Source of the DNA: Liopterus haemorrhoidalis
Taxonomy: Eukaryota; Arthropoda; Insecta; Coleoptera; Dytiscidae
DNA: 64,000 nt
NCBI GenBank assembly: GCA_963971575.1
Contig: OZ020625.1
Span: forward strand, 27,751,753-27,815,752
Direction: 5' to 3'
Shown piece after piece: positions 37,901-51,000 of this stretch. The notes under the pieces were generated by a model. The model was not told where the DNA came from. It made no database searches and worked only from the letters and a program-made list of their open reading frames with translations. The position numbers and the translations under genes are program-made. Numbering within the stretch: position 1 is the first letter of the stretch; each line of letters begins with the position of its first letter.

Positions 37901-40900
37901 GTTCCAAACAATACATTCGTTTGTTACGTATTGTGACGTAACTGCACTGATTCGCCGACGCTAGTATACCAACCGCTACATACATATACATACATATAAG
38001 GGAGGTTCATACATAGTGTTTTTACTATTTTTAGCATGATGTCTGTCGGTTTGTCTGTATTTCTGTATGTCTGTCCTTGGACACGTGTAAAACGAATTTT
38101 GCTAAACGGATTTTTATGAAACTTCATTTTTAAAAAACATTTTTAAGTTATTTTTACTTTATTTTTATTATAGTAATAATACTTATTAAATATTTATTTT
38201 GACATACGTGCATATTATGTAATGTTTCCATGGTTATGGTAAATAATTTCTGTGTTAGAGAGTATTTTGTTTAAGTACCTATTTTGTGATGGCGTTCGGT
38301 TTTGTGGTGGCCAAAGATGCATTAAAATATATATAAATAAATAGCCCAGTGGTGTACGCATTGGGGGAATTAGGGGGATAAATCCTCTCCCCCCGAAAAT
38401 TCGAAAAGAACTAAAATTAACCTATTTCAAGATTGCTCGCATTCTCAATACGTATAAATTCCGATGTTGTGAAAAATCGCCCCCCCCCCGAAATATTTTT
38501 CTGCGTAAACCACTGTATATGGCAAAGATAGTGCTCAGCGACGAATTATTCTCGTGAAAAGTGCTCCGTGGCTCAAAAAGTTTGGGAAACTCTGCTATAG
38601 ACTATGACTTATGCACTGTTGATTGTCACTACAAGTTTGTCATATGGAAAGGCGAGCAATTGTTCACAGCTCTAAATTTAATGCGGTATACGTTGTCGAT
38701 TGTAGCCAGTTTTCCGAACTTTGTAGTTAGTGAGTTGTTTTAATGAGACAGACATATAAACACATTGGCTATCTCAGTCTACATCGTAGAGAACGTTTAC
38801 ATTGTATGCCTGTCAAACCTAACAAAATGTTATCACGCCGATTACAAAAAATCTCGCCCAAAATTACAAAGATGAACAGTAAATATGATCAATTTAAGTA
38901 AGTAGGTTAGGTTTAGTTAGTAAAAATCTAGGACAGCAGAATTAGGAAAACGATAATAGATGATACATATTTTACGGAGCCACCGTAGTTGGTTTAAAGA
39001 CACACAGATGTCGCACTATTCGTAACGCACTAATATCCTTAGCTGTAAACGCTGCCTTGAACGTTAAGACTATCTACTAAAGTTATCCACAATGTACAGT
39101 GAACTAATTTAAAGAGCTCTGAAAGCAGCTTAAGTGAAAAATTTTTTCGGTGAATGTTATTCGTTTGGGACCTAAAGCCTGGAACAAAATGCACAGTGCG
39201 CTACGCCATCAGCGCGCCATCATTTGCGACGGCGTTGCGTTAGCGCCGTTGAATTTTCGCCTGCACACAATGCAATAATTTTTAACGCCGTCAAGTGTCA
39301 CGTGACAACCTATTTCTGTGTTTATTCGTGCGCTTTCTTTTATTAAAAGTATAATGGATGATGAAGACTTGTGTGTGATGTTATTTATGTTGTATGCAAG
39401 TTATTTATACATACAAACACTTTACCATTCAGTAAAAACTGAGGTTAGGTGTTCTGCGTCAACGTTCAACGGCGTCAAAAGTTGGAAGTTGACGAACATT
39501 CAATATCAATGGCGTTGGAACGCCGCTAGGACGTTACACATTCTGTGCACTTGCGTAACACAGCTTGATTTTAACTTTCCTCTGACAGATAGCGCCGTCC
39601 AAACGCCGTCGACGCGCCGTAGAACTCGTTGCATTCTGTTACCCACTTAATGGGACGTTATTACTGGGTTTGCTTTCTTCTGTACTTGTACCCCTAAGTG
39701 CATTTCTGTATTTTGGTGTTGAATGACATTGATGATGACGGTTGATGTGTTTGTTGCAGTTGTCGTGCAGGTGGACGGAGAACCAATCAGGGTGCAGCTT
39801 TGCGACACGGCCGGACAGGTATGTACAGCGGTACCCAACATGTACCCCTTTCTATGACCCGGAACACTTCTTTAACACCACTGTCATTTACCCAAATAAT
39901 ACTAAACTCCTGCTTGTCAACGTAAAGTCTATATGAATAAAAATTATTAAATTAAAAACACAAAAGATAAGGGGTGGCGCCAGCTTTTCTATTGGGGAGG
40001 GGCAGCGGGTAACAAGAAATATTTAGTGGGGGGGATAAAAATGAAATATGATATTCAAAAGATGAAGACCCATTGGCCTGTTTCCACCTTTCCGCATTTA
40101 TCAGACTGTTGATTGGTATTTTTTGTTTAAAAACAGTTTTAGAACTGGTGTTCTTGTTGAGTACCTTTGCAATAATTAAATAATCGAAGCGAAACGAAAT
40201 TTCCGGTCCTCACAATGCAGTTGTATTTTTTCTTTGTCTGTTTAAGTGATAATTAACTGTTGTTAAAGCTTCATTAAGCCCTAATGACCTAAAAAACTTT
40301 TCAAAATTATTGCATTTGTACAAATTTGTAAATTATATTTACAAAAGGTTTTCAGAATTTTGTCTTTCTTGCCGGTAATAGCCATAATTTATTTTTAAAG
40401 ACACATAGACATAATTATTTGTTAGAGCCTGCAAAGGACGGCCCGTGGGACAAATACGTCCCTGCAAACAGAGCCGCAGTAAGGAAAACTTGCGCTAGGG
40501 GCAACACTGCGTTTTGGCGCCCCTTGGCAAATAAACGTAAGTGATAAGCAAATTCCAAGTGAAGAGCAAAAAGGTACTTACCTCCTAAATTACCAGTGAA
40601 GAACAAAAATAAAAAAATAAATTGCGCCACTTTCGCAATGTGGCGCCCCTTAGTCAAGCTCATCCGCGCCCTTTTCCTTAGTGCGCTAGGGGCCGTCATA
40701 TTGTTTTAAAGGTATATGTAAATAAGAAATTATCTTTTGTTTTTAAAATTTTACTGTAAATACTTTGGTAAATAATATCATTTTATATATACATTCTAAA
40801 TAATTATGTAAATGTATATCATATTTTTGGACAAGAAAAAAATCAAAATGTATACCATATTTTCGGACGGAGGGAGTATTTTTTTTTTCTGTCGATGAGT

Positions 40901-42055
40901 AATTTTAAATATTGGTAATTCGCTACATCAATAGAATATTATTATACGAGTTTTATAAGATGATGTATTGTTACACGAGCGAAGCGAGGAGTGCTCCAAA
41001 GTAACAAGTGTGACAATACGTCGTATAAAACGAGTATAATATACTATTTTTTAAACTTTGCATCACTTACTTAAAAAATAGGTATGAAGTGTGAATTTTC
41101 ACACATTTCAGGGTTTCGTAGATATTTAGTAAGTGACTGATGATTATTTGGGATGCCAAAACAAATTTTATATTAAAATATTTTTTTTGTTAATTTTAAT
41201 TGGAACGCTTAATACCATTATTTAGGTTTCTAAATATGTGCAGTATTTTTTTTATATAGCAAGGTTCATTAAGAATTTTAAAAATTGCGCCTATGGCTTC
41301 CATTGGTTGTTACAAGCTCCGCTCCGCTGATTTCGTGTACATTGAAACAGAATTAAATTATAATTTAAACAATTTCCACTGGTTATTAAATTTACGCTTT
41401 TAAAAATTAAATGCAACATTTGCCAAAATATAACTAGAATTTTGAAAAAATAATTTAAACAATATAAAAATTTAAAAAAAAAAAAAACAAAAAATAATAT
41501 TGTCTCATCTCGCAGGGTTCGATCCCTTTCGGATCGAGTTAGTTGGGTGAAAAGCCCGCGTCATAACCACTAGACCAGCATACACCTTTCAGTGTAGCGT
41601 GTTACAAAGCTAAAACTTGTGTACATTATTAGCCAAAAAACACAAAAAATGCGTTTTTTGTCAAAAACATAATCTGATAAAAATTCCTGTTGTACTATTC
41701 CGGTTCACACCAATGTACATTACTCAGAATTTTTTCAGATTTTTAGCGTAAACCATCTGGGCTATAGGGTGTGGGACAAAAATTATTTCGCATCAAAATA
41801 ATCGCATCAAAATAATTTATTTTGCAAAAATAAAATTTTGATCGTTAATCCACGTACTAAGGGCTTTCATTTGATACCCTACTCAGAATTTAAAAATAAT
41901 TTTTTTTTTTCGATGAGCACATATTTGTTTATATTTTTAGGGGGGTATGTTTTTTAGATGTTTTAGTATTTTTCATATGTGCGGGTCAAAGAGTTGTATA
42001 AGCATGCCAAATTTCAACTCTCTAGGTTTAGCTTGGCTACAATTTTTACCGAACG

Positions 42056-42094
<39 letters not shown>

Positions 42095-45000
42095 GACAAA
42101 ATGACGGTATAAGAGTTTTTTGGTCATACCTACAAAACCCTAAAAATAAACGCTCGAAAATGTTCACGATTTAATTAATTTTTTGCTGAGATTTTTTCAA
42201 GTTACTGTAAACACAAATAGCGCTCGTACGTCTGAGTATGTATACCGTTAAAAATGTCAAACTTTACGATAGAAGCGTCAGTTGCCAGATGGCAGCACTA
42301 GTTTAGCGCAATTCCGAAGTATGAGGCAACCCTGCAAATATAAGGTTGAAATATCAGCAAAAATGATTATGAGAAAATATTCCACTCTGTTTAATGCTGT
42401 TTTTAATAAAATATATATTTGGGGAGCAATGGTGAGAGCTATCTATAAACGAAGTATCTCACTTATTATTTACTTAACATCAAAAATATATACAAAAGAG
42501 TGGTTTCGAATAAAGAAACGATTATTTTCTGTTCTACTTGAAACTGAAAAATCTTACTTATTATTTACGTTACAACAAAATATTCATTACAAAAACGGGT
42601 ACTCCAGCTAGTATTATTAATAACTATGAAATGTAAGTAATTCGTTAACAAATTATACAAAAAAAAAATCAACAAATTATCAAAAAAAGCTGGTAAATAA
42701 TGCCCTATGCCTCTCGTAGGAGCTAAAAACACCATTTATCATAGGTCGTACATAATGTGATAAATCATATTTAATATGTGGGAAACGGAAACGATTGGAT
42801 AACCTTAACAATTTTGCAAAATTACCAAAACTAAGGTCAAAACTCTATAATTACAAGACCATTAACTTAAAGAAAAAGCAGAATTTTTCCCACAACTCAT
42901 AAAAATTCTATAAAATAACTTAAAAATATGAAATAACATGTGAAAATATAAAAGAAATAACTGTTTTTTGAATCTCGTAATAAATTAATTTTTTGAAATA
43001 AGTATATGAGTTGAATCTGTTTGACATCACCTTGTGTTTTTTTGAATGTTTTTGGTCGTTGATCGTTGGGTAACCTTCATGTTTTGATGCCAGAAGCAGT
43101 TCTTATTATCGTTTTTGTGTCGGCAAATGCCACACAGACTTCAGAAAGAAAGTATAGTGTGTTTGGTGAGATGCCCCAGGAAAAATACGGTACTATCACA
43201 GGGACGTACTCAGAGTATTTAACGTACTTGGTAAACAAGCTCTTCGCACGATGGATCTGTTCAATAGGGGAAAAATTTTAAGATCGTAGCGCCACGGGGT
43301 TTTTTGAAACCATTCTAAATGAGATACCACTTGACATTTACTAGTAAATAATAGCGAAAAGTGTATCAAAAAACGACAAAAAATAAATAATTGTTTGGGA
43401 TTTTCTGATTTTGTGAAGTGACATTACTTGTAAACATCTAAAATACTACATTTTGTGATCTGGTATTAAGTTATGGCGGTTTTCCATTGTCGATTATTTT
43501 AACTATATTGGGGGAAATAATAATTCCCGTGTTGTTTACCAAGGGGTAGAAATCTACAATGCTGGGCATATAATATTGTGTGGAGTCACTGAAAAAAACA
43601 GAGAGTTCATAAAGATTTATGCATTATGCCTACAAACTTGTGCATTACAAACCCACACACAATAGCAGGAATTTTCAAGATATGCGATAATAAATACAAA
43701 ATTGAAAATATTTTTTGTAGTCACTATCATTAAAATGTAATTAGCAAACTTTGATATAAGGGCTCACTTTTTTTCCAATTTTTAAATTGTTTATCTAAAC
43801 ATCGCGTCGATTCCTAACCTCTTGCTTTCCCAATTTTGTTTCGAACCGTACGGTGTCTGATATTAGTGGAAACAAATGAAACGATATTTCCGGGTTTCTT
43901 CTTTGCAATGAATTGCACATAGGCACACAACAATATGTATTATACATTTTTCAATGATTATAATAAAACTTTAAAAACAAACTTCATACAAAACCAATAC
44001 ACAAAACGAAATGTTATCTGATGTACACAAGTTCATGAAACGCTCACCAGATGGTAGGGTGCTTAGCTGCAAATCCCTATACCAACCAATCAAGTTTTAA
44101 TTATTTGAAATCATCCGGATACCACGAAAAGTCAAATTGTGTTCTATTTCATCCAGCAGAACGGACTGTTTTCTTTTTCTAGTACATCACTATCCTTGCC
44201 GACAAATAACGTTATAGTCCGTACCAAATTAGTTTTGAAGATCGCAATAAAATAATAAAAGTTAGGGAACTCATAAAATTACAATAGAAGTGATATAACT
44301 AGGCGTGTGATACCCTTTTCACACTAGAACTTTAAGATCGGATGTTAAAGTGAATGTATCTTTAAACGCTAATGTGAAACCGTATGGCCTCGTCTAAATA
44401 CAAGCGATGTTTAAGACAGAGATCTGCGTCTTAAACTTCGTCCGCATTGCAAACTTAATTTCTATTATAAAAAAATACTCCTTGAATTTGTGCTGTCAAC
44501 ATTTTATATTATCATAAACAAGAATACTGTATTATATCGACGTTATAAGAAGTTTATTCTTATTGTTATAATAAAATTATTTATTTTAATAATGTGTTTA
44601 ATAAAATACAGAGCTACAATAATTGAGATAAAATGTATCGGCTTACATGTTAATACAGGTGTAATATATTCTTTATTGTAGTGTCTTTATTGTAGAATGA
44701 AATGAAATATCCATATTTGTTTATAATAATTCAAAATGTGCGTCTGCGCAGACAGTTCAAAACTGGTAATTTCATGACGGTAACTTAAGGACAAAATTAC
44801 TGTAGCTGATGACAGCACCGGAGATTTAAACATCAAGTGTGAAAGCATACCGATGTTAAACATCGGTGAACTTTAAGTTCACTCGTCTTAAAGTTCTAGT
44901 GTGAAAAGGGTATTAGCTCTTCGCACGATGGATCTGTTCAATACCAACCAATCAGGTTGTAATTATTTGAAATCATCCGGGTTCCGCGAAAAGTCAAAGT

Positions 45001-48000
45001 TTTATTTCATCCAGCAGATCGGACTGTTTTCTTTTTCTAGTACATCGCTATCCTCGACGAAAAATACTTGGTCACTTGTAAGGGTAGCCAAAGAGCCGTA
45101 TTTACTTGCATCAAGGCCCGAGTCGCAAACGATATCTGCGCGGGAAGAGGGCTTCCCTAACTAAAGTCCATTCTACATTATATTTTTTTCAATACTTTTT
45201 TCAATATTATCCAACTCTGACGTCATTTCAATTTTGATACTACAGAATATAGTGGGGGAAAAAATAAGAGACAGCGATACTTCCATCTTTTATTACTTTG
45301 TGATACTCTTCACTGCCAACTTAAAAAAATTTAGGTTCAGGTGACGGAGAACAGTTTGGTTATAGAACCAATTCTAGTAACCAATTTATAAATATTGTTT
45401 AATTGTGCTAAGTTTATATTTAATTATATGTTCTAAATAAACTTCTTATCAACTTAATAAACTTCTAAAAGTTATTTTTGTCGGAGCAAAAACCGGAACT
45501 GAACCGAAAAAAAAATATCGGTTTATTTCGATTCAGGTAATGCTTATGGGAGTGACCTAAAATTTAAAATACATTTTATATAAGAGTTTTTTTTTAAACT
45601 GATGAGCAGAAAAAATCGTATTTTTTTAAACTGATAAGCAAAAAAAACCGGTTCTATTATTTCGGGGTGGGGGGATGAATGCCCAGAACCCCCCTCCCTG
45701 GCAATTGGTATTATTATTATAAAATAAGGAATAAAATGTTGTTCTAAATTATAGTAGAAGATAAATTTCTAATACAAATAAAAGCATTTAAAAATTTACC
45801 ACTCGGAACTGAACCGAAAACCGAAAAAAAACGTTATTTTTGCCGGAACGAAAACCGGAACCGAACTGATATTATTTTTTTAATTGAACCGAAACAAAAA
45901 CCGAAACGAAAAAAATAACGGTTCGAAGCCCTGGTTGGTACGATTGAGAAGTATACAACTGTCATCCAAAAATTAGACCGGAGGTAGTTTTGAAAATAGT
46001 GTAGTTCGTAGTGTAGCATCGAAAGTTGGAAGGCAGTATTGTGTTTCACATTATACTTTTTACGTCAGTACTACGCAAAAAATCTGTAGTGCTTCGCAAA
46101 AAAGTATAATGTAGAACGAACTTAACAAAACTAAAAAAATCAGCTGTAGCTACAAAGTACTTGTTTAATTTATGCTGCTTTATTAAAAAATGTCTCAAAT
46201 AAAAGTTGTTCGTTATTGTTTTTATAGCAATTTTTGTTAAATAATTTTTTTGATTACTCTGTTGTGAAATATTCACGAAAATCTTAAAACCGACACGAGT
46301 AAACTCCCATTTCTAGGAAACCGGTTTTTACAAAAAGTTGATCAACTCGTGCCGTTGATGTCAAAAGATTAAAAATGAAGTTTCATAAAAATCCTTTTAG
46401 CTGAATTTGTTCTGCACGTGTACACGGACAGACGGACGGATGGACAGACAGACCGACAGACATCATGCTAAAAATAATCAAAACGTTATGTAGGGACCTC
46501 AATTCGTGGAGATCCATCGAAATCTCGAAATGTCAAAATCGGTATGATCACAATACCTCCCTTATATATGTTGGCGGTCGGTAAAAAGTACTGTTAAAGG
46601 AACTTCATGGTACACTAAAATATGAACTTTTAGTGTACCGTGAAGCCCCTCGCTTTTCGTGTTAATTATTTACACTTCTTTTTTGGGTAAATTTAGTATA
46701 AAGTTTACACTTACATACTGGTTAAATTATAGTGTTAAAAAATAAATAGTGTTAAAGTGGTGTTCATTTTAACACTGAAAAAGTAATATTTCATAGAAAT
46801 GTGAATTTGAAACAATCTGAATAAATGAAGATTTACGCGGTGATTTGGTTAAAAAAATTTACTTTTTTTAAATGAAATTTTTAACACTAAAATTTTAACC
46901 AAACTGAGAATGAACTTAAGAACACTTAAGAATTTTTTGCTGTATACAAACCAGGGATGGGGAGTCGGAGTCGGAGTCGGGAGTCGGGAGTCGAGGAGTC
47001 GAAGCTTTTTGGAGGAGTCGGAGTCGGAGTCGGGAGTCGAAAAAAGTTATCGACTCCCGACTCTTTGATTAAATTTTTATCAAGAATGAGAACAAACCGA
47101 AAACGAAAGCAAAATAACCATATTACTTTAATTTTTTAAAACAGGGAAATAGGAAAATAAAATTAAAAATATTCAATCCCGAATTTATCTGGTTTCCTTC
47201 ATGCTTTCCAATTTAAAATTTGATTAATCCTACTCGTATTAACAGATTAATACGATGAGGCAGTAAAGATATTTTGTTTTTACTCATACCGGATTTTTAT
47301 TTTCTCAAATTGTAACGAGATTTCTGATGGCAGCCAAAATCTAAATGTTGAAAGGAAAAAGTGACATATTATGAAAAATAAATTGCAGGCTATTCTAAAC
47401 GTTTAGGCGGAACTAAATGGGAATTTCGTTCTTTTAGGTTGTCACGAGAAGGGACCTTGCTGGGGTTATTTAATTTTTTTCGTTGGCAGGTGAAAATTAA
47501 AAATTCCAATAGTGAAACCATGGAAACGAATGACAAATGTCAAAAATAAAATACTCTTTCTTATTTTAATGACAAAAACTTAATGTGAAATTTGTATTAA
47601 GAATGACACAAAAAATCAAAATATAAAGCAAATGACATTTTATAATGATATTAACCTTAACCTAAATATGTTTATTGTAAGTATGATTTACAAAGTTTAA
47701 AAAAACGGCCAAAATACACGATTCAAACGATGAAAGTTACTAGATTGCAAAATCTAAACGTTTAAAATAAGCTAAACGTTTGGAATAGCTTATATATAAA
47801 ATAATTTTAAAATTATATTTTTTAAACTAATAACATATATTTGAAAATTTGTTTTAAAAATGACACAATAAGTCAAGATGAAAGGAAAATGACTGTTTTT
47901 TTAGATTAAGTGGAACTAAACATTGAAATATACTAACTCTTAACGCTTGAATGAGGCATTTTTAGGGTTTTGTAGGTATAACCAAAAAACCCTTATACCG

Positions 48001-48010
48001 TCATTTTGTC

Positions 48011-48064
<54 letters not shown>

Positions 48065-51000
48065 TCGGTAAAAATTGTAGCCAAACGGCTAATCCTAGAG
48101 AGTTGAAATTTGGCATGCTTATACAACTCTTTGACCCGCACATAGGAAAAATACTAAAACATCTAAAAAACATACCCCCCTAAAAATATAAACAAATATG
48201 TGCTCATCGAAAACAAAAATATTTTTTTTAAATTCTGAATAGGGTATCAAATGAAAGCCCTTAGTACGTGGATTAACGATCAAATTTTTATTTTTGCAAA
48301 ATAAATTATTTTGTTGCGATTTTTGCCAAAAATGTGCAAAAAAAATTTTGTCCCACACCCTGTAGCCCAGATGGTTTAAACTAAAAATCTAAAAAAATTC
48401 TAAGTAATGTATATTGGTGTGAACCGAAATAGTACAACAGGAATTTTTGATCAGATTATGTTTTTGGAAAATAACGCATTTTTTGTGGTTTTTGGTTCAC
48501 AAAGTACAAAAGTTATACCAATGTAAGACACTCACATGCATAGCGTTCGATAGCTACATGCGTTAAAGCGCTCTTAAACTGACTGGAAAACGAAGGGTTT
48601 CGAGTTCGAGTACGGAGTGAATTTTATTTTTTTTGTTTTTTTTTGCATTTTTATTATGTTGAAATTATTTTGTCAAAATTCTAGTTATATTTTGACAAAT
48701 CTTGTATTTAATTTTTATGAGCGTAAATTTAATAACCAGTCTTATTATATGATTAACAGACGATAAATTATTTTAAAAATATCGTTCATTTTGCCGTGAT
48801 TACTACAAAGTAAAATTTGTCCTACACACTCAGCATACCGCCTTCACTTATTATATACCTGCGAAACCCTGAAATGTGTGAATATTCACACTTCACATCA
48901 ATTTTTTGTTTAACAAAAGCCCACTTCGATCGTTAAAAGATGAACTTGTGATAACTTAAGAAAATAAAAAGTCGATTTAGTTCCGTTTAAATATTTAAAA
49001 CAGGCTTTACGATTTACGAGTGAAAGGAGTCGGGAGTCGGAGTCGGGAGTCGGAGTCGGTCTTAAAAAATACCGACTCCGGAGTCAAGAGTCGGGAGTCG
49101 GTAATTTTTCTACCGACTCCCCATCCCTGATACAAACATGAACCCTGTAAAAATTAAATTGATTTATTTAACAATAAATTTTGAATGAACATATTTACGG
49201 GTCAAAATTATAAATTTATAAATTTGTATAATTATATAAACATGGCATAACATTGCATAATATATTTTTTTTATGATTTGTATGTATAAATTTCTAAAAA
49301 ATATTTTCACTTTTATAAGATCTTGGATTTCTTTTTAAATATTTCAATTAAGGTATATAAAATTTCCGAAGTCCTATACTTTCTCTTATTACTAAATATA
49401 AATAAAACCTTATAAGGACATCAATAGGAAAAAGTTTGAAATTTTATCCAAATCTTAGAATTTTAGATTTTTTTTTTTTGGTATATATTTTTTAGGAAAG
49501 GTCATTAACCTTTCTCAAACATTATTAAGGCGATTGTGACTAAATATATGATGATTACTGGAGAAAAATTCACTTCAGTTGTTAAAAAATGGATGTGAAG
49601 TGTGAATTTTCACACATTTCTGGGTTTTGCAGGTATTTAGTAACTGAATGATGATTATTTGGGATGCCAAAACAAATTTTATGTCAAAATATTTTTTTAT
49701 GAATTTTAATTCGAATGCCTAATACCATTATTTAAGTTTCTAAAGATGTGCAAGATTTTGAAAATTGCGCCTATGGCTTCCATTGGTTGCTTAAATCATA
49801 AGCCCCGCGCTCTGATTTCGTCAAACATAGAATTAAATTATAATTTCAGTACTTACGCTTTTAAAAATTAAGTGCAACATTTACCAAAATATAACTAGAA
49901 TTTTGACAAAATAATTTAAACAAAATTAAAATACAAAAAAAAAAAACAGAAAAAATAAATTTAACAGGATTCGAACTCTAGTTTGCAAATTACAAGGCTC
50001 ATGACAAAACCAACTACGCTATTAGAGCTACTAATATAGTGTGTTACATAGCGAATTAAATATTTAACATGTTTTAGTTAACAACACAAAAAATGCGTTA
50101 TTTTCCGAAAACAATCCGATCAAAAATTCCTGTTGTGCTATTCCGGTTCACACCAATGTACATTACTTAGATTTTTTTCAGATTTTTAGTTTAAACCATC
50201 TGGGCTACAGGATGTGGGACAAAATTTTTTTTGCACAATTTTGGCAAACATCGCATCAAAATAATTTATTTTGCAAAAATAAAATTTTGATCGTTAATCC
50301 ACGTACTTAAGCCTGTAATACATGATGCGATTTCTCGTTTTGAATCTCGTACGATTTATCGTACAAGAATTATTGTATCGTGTACTACAGGATTTTCGTA
50401 CGAGATCTTGTACGATATTTAAAACCATCCAATATTTATGCTCCAGACCTAAAATATTGTATAGAAATGAACAGATATCGACGCAGTAGATTATTGCGCA
50501 TAGTCACGTGACCGATACCGTTAGGAATAATTATCGTACGATGAATCGTACGAGATTCAAAACGAGAAATCGCATCATGTATTACAGGCTTAAGGGCTTT
50601 CATTTGATACACTACTCAAAATTTTTAAAAAATATATTTTTTTTTGATGAGCACATATTTGTTTATATTTTTAGGGGGGTATGTTTTTTAGATGTTTTAG
50701 TATTTTTCCTATGTGCGGGTCAAAGAGTTGTATAAGCATGCCAAATTTCAACTCTCTAGGTTTAACCGTTTGGCTACAATTTTTACCGAACTGACAGACA
50801 GACAACAAAATGACGGTATAAGGGTTTTTTGGGCATACCTACAAAGCCCTAAAAATCAGGTAATGACAACTTACAAAAATAAAAATTCCATTTAGTTCCG
50901 CCTAAATGTTTGGAATAGCCTATAATAAGTCAATTTTGAAACTGCCTCGTACATTTATTTTAAAACCGAGTTCAAATCTTTCGTAATTGAATATATTTTG

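Larger units (their letters stand above)
17432..39759 (+). other. RhoU-like intron 1 (22.3 kb)
   Basis: Donor GTAAGT and acceptor TTTGTTGCAG. Largely made of transposons listed separately. Unassigned AT-rich stretches with no gene seen: 18881-19160, 21171-21579, 22662-23462, 25063-25529, 26851-27545, 29597-30160, 36961-37841 and 38595-39175. Confidence 0.9.
46952..49129 (+). mobile_element. 2.2 kb hAT element with (GGAGTC)n ends carrying other repeats
   Basis: CAGGGATGGGGAGTCGGAGT at the left and the inverted CCGACTCCCCATCCCTG at the right. A perfect 8 bp duplication ATACAAAC lies at 46944-46951 and 49130-49137. Both subterminal regions are arrays of 'ggagtc'. The interior holds a family M MITE (47393-47790) and family R copy R6 (47958-48906). 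No transposase remains. Confidence 0.88.
49592..50856 (-). mobile_element. Family R repeat, copy R7, interrupted
   Basis: Inverted copy starting 'gatgtgaagtgtgaattttc' and ending 'acctacaaagccctaaaaat'. Split at 50310-50590 by the 281 bp MITE. Only a short GACA tract remains. Confidence 0.75.
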
